In this document: positions 36,330 to 43,115 of the stretch, in pieces
How the letters are laid out: the number at the start of each line of letters is the position of its first letter
How positions within the stretch are numbered: position 1 is the first letter of the stretch
DNA from: an uncultured Bacteroidota bacterium
Lineage (GTDB): Bacteria > Bacteroidota > Bacteroidia > UBA4408
Assembly (NCBI GenBank): GCA_903831265.1
Contig: CAIKXD010000148.1
Coordinates: 1-43,115, forward strand
Direction of reading: 5' to 3'
Length of the DNA: 43,115 nt
The notes under the pieces: generated by a model
Told to the model about the DNA's origin: nothing
Seen by the model: only the letters and a program-made list of their open reading frames with translations
Databases searched by the model: none
Translations under genes and position numbers: made by a program

Positions 36330-37436
36330 TTAAAAGGATAATTTTATTTTTCCTATTTCAGCAATTCTTTTTTCTGCAATATTTTTAGCTGCCACAATAG
36401 TAGTAATACTTTCATCTTGGGCGGTTCTTAATATTGAACTTGTTAAGTCATAAATTTTTTGAGCATTACTCATTGCTACTTCTCGGTTATAGCCATGTAA
36501 TTCGCTATAAACATTAATTAATCCTCCCGCATTAATTAAAAAATCTGGAGCCCAAACAATTCCCTTTTCTAATAACATGTTACCATGCACTAATTCGTCT
36601 TCTAATTGATTGTTTGCAGCACCTGCAATTATTGAGCATTTTAATTTTGCTATCGAATCTGAATTTACTGTAGCACCTAAAGCGCATGGGGCGTAAATAT
36701 CCATATCGGCTTCATATACATCATTTCCTTTAAACACAATTGCTCCTGTGTTTTTTGCACATTCAATTAGTTTCTCTTCATGAATATCAAAAATAGTAAC
36801 TTTTGCACCTTCGTTAACAAGATATTTAACAAGGTTTTCGCCAACATTCCCAATGCCTTGTACAAAAATTTTCTTTCCTTCTAAAGAATCGCTACCATAA
36901 GCAAATTTAGCACTCGCTTTCATTCCCATATAAACGCCATAGGCAGTAACTGGAGAAGGATCACCGCTGCCGCCCATTGATTCAGGAATACCTGTAACAT
37001 GATTGGTTTCCATTTTAACGTACTCCATATCTTTTGTACCAATGCCAACATCCTCGGCTGTAATATATTTACCACCTAAACTGTTTACAAATTTTCCAAA
37101 TCTGCGCATCAGGGGTTCCGACTTAATTTTTTTGCTATCGCCAATAATTACAGCCTTTCCACCACCCAAATTTAAACCGCTGATTGCAGCTTTGTAAGTC
37201 ATTCCTCTGCTTAAACGCAATACATCATTTAATGCTTCCGCTTCATTATTGTAGGCCCACATGCGAGTTCCACCAAGAGCTGGACCAAGTACAGTGTTAT
37301 GTATGGCAATAATTGCCTTTAATCCTGTTTCATTATCATTGCAAAAAACAACCTGTTCATGATTGTTGATGCTCATTTGCTTAATCACAGACCCGCTTGC
37401 CTGTGCAATTTCCTTTGGTTCTTGCGTAGTAGCCAT
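36330..37436 (-). CDS. Glu/Leu/Phe/Val dehydrogenase, leucine-dehydrogenase type
   Basis: ALGGTRMWAYNNEAEALNDVLRLSRGMTYKAAISGLNLGGGKAVI; IFVQGIGNVGENLVKYLVNEGAKV. Confidence 0.93.
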   Translation of the reverse strand: MATTQEPKEIAQASGSVIKQMSINNHEQVVFCNDNETGLKAIIAIHNTVLGPALGGTRMWAYNNEAEALNDVLRLSRGMTYKAAISGLNLGGGKAVIIGDSKKIKSEPLMRRFGKFVNSLGGKYITAEDVGIGTKDMEYVKMETNHVTGIPESMGGSGDPSPVTAYGVYMGMKASAKFAYGSDSLEGKKIFVQGIGNVGENLVKYLVNEGAKVTIFDIHEEKLIECAKNTGAIVFKGNDVYEADMDIYAPCALGATVNSDSIAKLKCSIIAGAANNQLEDELVHGNMLLEKGIVWAPDFLINAGGLINVYSELHGYNREVAMSNAQKIYDLTSSILRTAQDESITTIVAAKNIAEKRIAEIGKIKLSF

Positions 37437-37738
37437 ATTTTTTAATTTGAAAGAGTTTTACCTCTTTTTTTTAACAAAGTTTAAGTGCCTTAAAAAAAGT
37501 GACCGCAAAAGTAAAGGAATTTTTAGAAGCAACAAACCTTTAAAAGGTATAAATTGGTTAATTATAGCTTAAAGGGTAGCAAAGATGGAAACTTGATATC
37601 ATTTATTTTTGAATATACGATGTCTTAGCTCATTCAAAACCTTGAATATCAGTTAAAAAAGAACTAAGCAACAGAATTCAATTTCAATGTTGATTTAATT
37701 AGTAATTTTATTACAAAAGCACTTATTTTGCATCCATA

Positions 37739-38890
37739 ATGCTAAAAACAAAAAAAACAATACTCCTATTTATAGATTGGTACCTACCTGGATACAAAGC
37801 CGGAGGACCTATACAATCATGCGCCAATCTAGTAAATCATTTAAATAACGATTATTGTTTTAAAATTATTACCCGAAATACTGATTATTGCGAAACCATA
37901 CCATATCAAAATATTAAAAGTAATGAATGGAACATCGTTAATCAAAATACACACATATATTACATCAGCAATGACCAACTCAACAAAAAAAACATCCAAC
38001 ATTTACTAAATCAAACAACTTTTGATATTGTTTATTTGAATGGTGTTTTCTCCTATTTTTTCACCATTGTTCCGTTATTGTACTTCAGAAAAAATAAAGG
38101 CCATAATGTTATTGTTGCTGCCCGAGGGATGTTTGCTACTGGGGCATTAGCACTTAAAAAACAGAAAAAACAACTCTTTTTGCGATTTTCCAAAATCATG
38201 GGTTTGTTTAAACATGTTGTATTTCATGCCACTAATGACTCGGAAAAAAAAGATATCATTAAGGCAATGGGCAACAAATTCGAAATAAAAATTGCAGGTA
38301 ACCTACCTAAAAAAATTGCGATCGAAAGCTTTACGCCAAAAATCAAGAAATCTGGTTTAGTTAAACTAATTAATGTGGCAAGAATAGCCCCAGAAAAGAA
38401 CCTTAAATATGCCTTAGAAATTTTAAATCAGGTAAAAAATAATGTTCAATTCGACTTTTATGGGCCTATCTATGATGAGCCTTATTTTAATGAATGCAAG
38501 GCCTTAATAGAAAATTTACCAAAAAATATACAAGTTAATTATAAAGGTGTGATTCCTAACTCAGAAGTAAATGAAACACTAAAAAATTATGATGCCATGC
38601 TTATGCCAACCTTGGGCGAAAACTTTGGCCATATTATTCTAGAATCACTAATAGCAGCGCGCCCAGTAATCATTAGCGACCAAACTCCTTGGCAAAATTT
38701 AGAAGTTGATCAATCTGGATGGAGTATACCACTAAACGAGTTTTCAAAGTATGTTCAAGCGATTGAGTTACTTGCCCAGTGCGATGAAGAACAATTTAAT
38801 ATTTTTAGTTTAGCAGCCTATCAAAAAGCCAAATCATTTATTGAAAACAAAGATTTAATCACTTCAAACAGAGCGCTTTTCGATTTTTAA
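37739..38890 (+). CDS. glycosyltransferase family 1/4-like protein
   Basis: LINVARIAPEKNLKYALEILNQV, YDAMLMPTLGENFGHIILESLIAARPVIISDQTPW. Confidence 0.88.
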   Translation: MLKTKKTILLFIDWYLPGYKAGGPIQSCANLVNHLNNDYCFKIITRNTDYCETIPYQNIKSNEWNIVNQNTHIYYISNDQLNKKNIQHLLNQTTFDIVYLNGVFSYFFTIVPLLYFRKNKGHNVIVAARGMFATGALALKKQKKQLFLRFSKIMGLFKHVVFHATNDSEKKDIIKAMGNKFEIKIAGNLPKKIAIESFTPKIKKSGLVKLINVARIAPEKNLKYALEILNQVKNNVQFDFYGPIYDEPYFNECKALIENLPKNIQVNYKGVIPNSEVNETLKNYDAMLMPTLGENFGHIILESLIAARPVIISDQTPWQNLEVDQSGWSIPLNEFSKYVQAIELLAQCDEEQFNIFSLAAYQKAKSFIENKDLITSNRALFDF

Positions 38891-38953
38891 AGATTACACT
38901 AAGTTAAAATAATGTAAGTGTTAAAAATTTTCTCTGAGCAATCCTAAATCGTT

Positions 38954-38961
38954 CTATCTTT
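38954..38961 (+). promoter_or_regulatory. candidate -7 box TATCTTTG for yidC
   Basis: TAnnTTTG match, 31 bp upstream of ATG 38993; it contains the TTG used as start by the ORF caller. Confidence 0.45.
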
Positions 38962-38992
38962 GCCGCTCGTTTATAAAAGAGGTAAAGAAATT

Positions 38993-40879
38993 ATGGATAA
39001 GAATACGGTTATTGGTTTATTATTAATTGGTGCAATTTTAATTGGTGCCAGTATTTATAACAGTCCTAGCAGAGATGAAATTGCCATACAAAAGCATTAT
39101 CGCGATTCAATTGCAGCCATTACAAAAGTTAATCAAAAAGTTGCGATTCAAGATCAAATCGCCAATGAAATTAAAGCTCAAAATACTGCTTTTAATGATA
39201 CAGCTATTGCTGATTCTGCCAAGCATATTGCTTTGCAACAAAAATTTGGTTCATTCTATGCCTCAGCCCAAGGCTCGCTTGAAAACTATACCTTAGAAAA
39301 CGAACTATTAAAAGTAAATATTAGTAATAAAGGTGGTCGTATTACCTCTGTAGTTTTAAAAAAATTTTTAACACATGATAGTTTACCTTTAACCATTGGT
39401 GATTTAGATTCTTCGCAATTTACTTTTAACCTCAACAATCAAAACAAAACAATTAGTACGCAAGATTTTTTCTTTAAACCACAAGGAAAAGATTTTAGTA
39501 TTTCGGGCAATCAGAGTAACAGTTTTAAATTAAGAATGGAAGTTTCTCCAAGTCAGTATTTAGAATACGTATATACGCTCAAAGGAAATTCATACTTATT
39601 CGATTTTCAGGTAAATATGGTGGGGCTTTCTGATGTAATTACTAATAAAGATAAAATAACCTTAGATTGGAGAGAAAAAGCTTTATCTACAGAAAAATAT
39701 AAAGAAGGAGAATCAAATGCTTCTACAATTTATTATCAATTTAATGAAGATAATGAATTAGATTATTTAACCGAAGCTGGCGACCAACAAGAAACAGTAG
39801 AAAAGAAAACAAATTGGATTGGTTTTAAGAAACAATATTTTACGAGTGTATTAGTTTCAAAGCAAGGATTTACAAAAGGAAATATTGAAACAGTTAATCT
39901 TTTAAGTTCAAAAAAATACACCAAAGAGCTAAAAGCCAATTTAGAATTGCCTTACAGTGGAAGCAACGCAGTAAGTTATGATTTTTCTTTTTATGTTGGT
40001 CCAAATCACTTTCAAACATTAAAGGCATTTGACATGGGATTTGAAAAGCAAATACCTCTTGGATGGGGAATTTTGGGATGGATAAATAAGTTTGCTGTAA
40101 TACCTGTTTTTAACTTTTTAGATGGATTAAATTGGAGCTATGGTATTATTATTTTAGTGCTAACGCTGCTTATTAAAATTGTATTGTTACCGCTCACTTA
40201 CAAAGCTTACATGAGTACCGCTAAAATGAAAGTTTTGAAGCCAGAAATGGATGAAATAAATACAAAATTTGAGAAAGAAGATCCAATGAAAAAACAACAA
40301 GCGGTGATGGAATTATACCGAAAGGCTGGTGTAAATCCACTTGGTGGATGTTTGCCAGTGTTGCTTCAAATGCCCATATTATTTGCTATGTTCCGCTTTT
40401 TTCCTGCTTCCATTGAGCTACGTCAAAAAGGATTTTTATGGGCTACCGATTTATCTACTTACGATTCAATATATGATTTGCCTGTTAATATCCCTTTTTA
40501 TGGCGACCATGTGAGTTTGTTTACATTATTGATGACTGTTTCCACCTTGCTTTACACTAGAATGAACAGCAGTCAATTTAGTGGTAATGCGCAAATGGAA
40601 AGTATGAAGTGGATTATGTATTTAATGCCAATTGTATTCTTAGGTGTTTTTAATAACTATTCCGCAGGTTTAAGCTACTACTACTTTTTAGCAAATATGA
40701 TGACCTTTACCCAGCAGGCCATCATCAAAAAATTAGTGAATGAAGATGAAATTCACAGAAAAATACAAGAGCATAAAAAGAAGCCCGCTGCCAAAAAATC
40801 AGGTTTTCAAGCACGTTTAGAGGAAATGGCAAAGCAAGCACAAGAGCGTCAAAAACAACAAGGAAATAAAAAGAAATAG
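38993..40879 (+). CDS. yidC: membrane protein insertase YidC (start corrected from 38960)
   Basis: MDKNTVIGLLLIGAILIGASIYNSPS; C-terminal AYMSTAKMKVLKPEMDEINTKFEKEDPMKKQQAVMELYRKAGVNPLGGCLPVLLQMPILFAMFRFFP. Confidence 0.95.
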   Translation: MDKNTVIGLLLIGAILIGASIYNSPSRDEIAIQKHYRDSIAAITKVNQKVAIQDQIANEIKAQNTAFNDTAIADSAKHIALQQKFGSFYASAQGSLENYTLENELLKVNISNKGGRITSVVLKKFLTHDSLPLTIGDLDSSQFTFNLNNQNKTISTQDFFFKPQGKDFSISGNQSNSFKLRMEVSPSQYLEYVYTLKGNSYLFDFQVNMVGLSDVITNKDKITLDWREKALSTEKYKEGESNASTIYYQFNEDNELDYLTEAGDQQETVEKKTNWIGFKKQYFTSVLVSKQGFTKGNIETVNLLSSKKYTKELKANLELPYSGSNAVSYDFSFYVGPNHFQTLKAFDMGFEKQIPLGWGILGWINKFAVIPVFNFLDGLNWSYGIIILVLTLLIKIVLLPLTYKAYMSTAKMKVLKPEMDEINTKFEKEDPMKKQQAVMELYRKAGVNPLGGCLPVLLQMPILFAMFRFFPASIELRQKGFLWATDLSTYDSIYDLPVNIPFYGDHVSLFTLLMTVSTLLYTRMNSSQFSGNAQMESMKWIMYLMPIVFLGVFNNYSAGLSYYYFLANMMTFTQQAIIKKLVNEDEIHRKIQEHKKKPAAKKSGFQARLEEMAKQAQERQKQQGNKKK

Positions 40880-40900
40880 TAAATAGAACTAGAATTTCAG

Positions 40901-41605
40901 TTGAGTGAGCCGCGCGAAAATATTACCATTAAAAGCCTAGCTGAGGAAGATCGCCCTAGAGAAAAGTTAATGCTTAAAGGACGCTCTGCCTTGAGTGATG
41001 CCGAGTTGATTGCCATCTTAATTGGATCAGGAAACACAAAAGAAACTGCAGTGCAGTTAAGTCAGCGCATTTTAGCCAGCGCGCATCATAACCTCAATGA
41101 ATTAGGAAAATTAACCATCAACGACCTCATAAAATTTAATGGAATTGGCGAAGCTAAAGCCATTTCAATTATTGCAGCTGCCGAACTTGGTAGAAGAAGA
41201 AAAGAAAGCGATGCACATCAAAAAACAAAAATAAAATCAAGCAATGACGCTTTTCGTGAATTGCAGTCTGGTTTAAGCGATTTAGCACACGAAGAGTTTC
41301 ATATTTTATTACTTAATCGTGCAAATGAGGTATTAGCAAATTTAAATGTGAGCAAAGGTGGCACTACAGGCACCGTGGTTGATGGTAAAATAATTATGAA
41401 ACATGCCATTGAAACGCCAAGGTGCTGTGGTATTGTGCTTGGCCATAATCATCCATCAGGCAATTTAAGACCAAGCGAAGCCGATATTAAAATTACACAC
41501 AAACTAAAAGAAATAGCTGCATTTATGGATATTAATTTAGTAGATCACATTATTGTTGGCGAAAACGCTTATTACAGCTTTGCCGATGAAGGCATACTGA
41601 GATAA
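40901..41605 (+). CDS. radC: RadC/JAB-domain DNA repair-like protein (TTG start)
   Basis: HhH FNGIGEAKAISIIAAAELGRR; JAB motif EEFHILLLNRAN...VLGHNHPSGNLRPSEADI. Confidence 0.93.
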   Translation: MSEPRENITIKSLAEEDRPREKLMLKGRSALSDAELIAILIGSGNTKETAVQLSQRILASAHHNLNELGKLTINDLIKFNGIGEAKAISIIAAAELGRRRKESDAHQKTKIKSSNDAFRELQSGLSDLAHEEFHILLLNRANEVLANLNVSKGGTTGTVVDGKIIMKHAIETPRCCGIVLGHNHPSGNLRPSEADIKITHKLKEIAAFMDINLVDHIIVGENAYYSFADEGILR

Positions 41606-41608
41606 ATT

Positions 41609-41828
41609 ATACCAATAATTTAAAATCTTACATTGGTAAATGCCAATCGGAAAGAAGTTTGGGACAAATGCCATGAAACAAATTTGGGCCATTACTTATT
41701 TCACATCGGTATTATAACAATTGCATTTATTTTTTAATCCAAAAAAAAAATAAATATGCAATGGTTAATGCCGATATAACAAATTATAGTTCAATAAAAT
41801 TGGACTATTTATTTTGTATCATCGGTAT
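41609..41828. repeat. R1 composite repeat, copy 4: module C (41609-41712), AT hairpin (about 41720-41762), module A reversed (about 41757-41828)
   Basis: ATACCAATAATTTAAAATCTTACATTGG...TCACATCGGTAT matches 293-396; CAATGGTTAATGCCGATATAACAAATTATAGTTCAATAAAATTGGACTATTTATTTTGTATCATCGGTAT is the reverse complement of the 154-224 module. Confidence 0.8.
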
Positions 41829-41894
41829 TAAACTACTGTTAGAAAAGTTTTTTTTGAGAAATATAATTTCAATAAAATATTAACAGATACCATG

Positions 41895-43097
41895 CTATAC
41901 AACAAACTCAAACGCAGGTATCAAATAAACTGTTTTACCATTAAATACTAATTTATCTTTTTGATTGAGCGTTATGATAAAGCCTACTTTCAACTCAAAA
42001 AACTCCATCGCTTCTATCAAACCTTCCAATTCACGTGTCTTATTATCGCTGTGTATTTGACTGCAAACTTGTATCACTTGTTTACATTTATTCTTTTCAA
42101 ATACTACAAAATCGCATTCCTTATTTTCTCTAAAGTAAAACAACTGATAGTTTTTTTGACGTAAGAACTGATAAATTAAATTTTCTAATAATCGTCCTTT
42201 ATCCTCACTAAAGCTTAATGAATTTGCATTTACCAATCCATTATCTATGGCGTACACCTTACGAGGATTAACAGCCACGCTTTTAGCCGACCAACTAAAA
42301 CGTGGTAAATAGAAAAGCACATAAGTATCTTCAAGCCATGTAAGATAATCGGCAACCGAATTGGCAGAACCTATATTGAATGTTTTCTTCAAATTATTGT
42401 AACTAACTTCCTTACCTATGTTGGATATCAAATACAAGGTTAAATCCATTAAGGTTTTTGAATTCTTTATACCGTATCTTATAGCGATATCACGAAATAC
42501 GATATCTTTTAAAAGCGTTTGTAATATTTCAGCATTCGGTTCACGCAAATATTCTGGAAATCCACCTTGTTCCATATATTTTTCAAATGCAGTAAAAGCA
42601 TACTTTAACTTTTTAAAACTTAAAAACTCCTGAAATGAAAAAGGAAATAGCTCATGACGTAAATGACGTCCAGTTAGTCTTGTGCCAAGTTCTTTACTTA
42701 ATAATGATGCGTTAGAACCAGTGATATAAACCTTTTCTCCACGCTCATGTAATTGACGTACAAATATTTCCCAAGAAGGTATATTTTGTATTTCATCAAA
42801 AAAGTAGGCAGCTTTTCCTTTTCCTATTATTTCATCCAACTTCTGAAAATCATTTACTTCAAAACCATTTATTCTTGCATCTTCAAAATTAAAATAGGCG
42901 ATTGGCTTCTTAATTTTCTGCATCAATAATTTCATCAGAGTACTTTTACCACAGCGCCTTATTCCTGACAAAACTTCGATGTGCTTACCTTTGCTTGTTA
43001 TCTTGCTAATATATGCGCGTGGCACAAAAGTCACCTTCGATTTTATGATTTCTTGTTGAGCAAGATAAGCCTGCTCTATTTCTGATTTTAACACCAT
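41895..43097 (-). CDS. AAA ATPase with DUF4143 domain
   Basis: VLSGIRRCGKSTLMKLLMQ Walker A, AYFFDEIQNIPSWEIFVRQLHERG, ITGSNASLLSKELGTRLTGRHLRHELFPFSFQEFLSF. Confidence 0.93.
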   Translation of the reverse strand: MVLKSEIEQAYLAQQEIIKSKVTFVPRAYISKITSKGKHIEVLSGIRRCGKSTLMKLLMQKIKKPIAYFNFEDARINGFEVNDFQKLDEIIGKGKAAYFFDEIQNIPSWEIFVRQLHERGEKVYITGSNASLLSKELGTRLTGRHLRHELFPFSFQEFLSFKKLKYAFTAFEKYMEQGGFPEYLREPNAEILQTLLKDIVFRDIAIRYGIKNSKTLMDLTLYLISNIGKEVSYNNLKKTFNIGSANSVADYLTWLEDTYVLFYLPRFSWSAKSVAVNPRKVYAIDNGLVNANSLSFSEDKGRLLENLIYQFLRQKNYQLFYFRENKECDFVVFEKNKCKQVIQVCSQIHSDNKTRELEGLIEAMEFFELKVGFIITLNQKDKLVFNGKTVYLIPAFEFVV

Positions 43098-43115
43098 GGT
43101 ATTGCCAATTAATAC

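Noticed and set aside
41895-43097. AAA/DUF4143 ATPase as a defence system component
   Set aside because: Widespread single-gene family; no companion nuclease or effector in the window.

Overview
This 43 kb window looks like a Bacteroidota chromosome, judged by low GC, TAnnTTTG-type -7 promoter boxes and the gene content. It is mostly housekeeping genes: ftsE, an E1 alpha/beta fusion, prmA-tpiA, clpS, htpG, ndh-like, nnr-coaE-ybbR-yajC-DUF1573-nusB, a leucine-type dehydrogenase, yidC, radC and an AAA/DUF4143 ATPase. The accessory part is 0-14.4 kb. It holds a SWIM/SNF2 fusion helicase, a hipBA toxin-antitoxin pair, and a tightly coupled four-gene minus-strand operon (UbiA prenyltransferase, type III polyketide synthase, SAM methyltransferase, FAD oxidoreductase) that looks like an uncharacterised phenolic-lipid/meroterpenoid-type pathway. 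The most unusual signal is noncoding. Three families of structured, dispersed intergenic repeats are visible: R1 modules bounded by ATRCCRAT ends, R2 two-hairpin elements on a GGGCGTT...CCCTAACGCA scaffold, and R3 TTTAACCCARATTA elements. Two 129-bp R1 copies about 93% identical by eye lie in inverted orientation around hipBA plus the PKS operon, and each sits just upstream of one of those two transcription units in the same relative orientation. R2, R3 and R1 are stacked back-to-back between the SNF2 gene and hipB. No tRNA, rRNA, CRISPR array or transposase gene was found. All identities are by eye; no searches were run.
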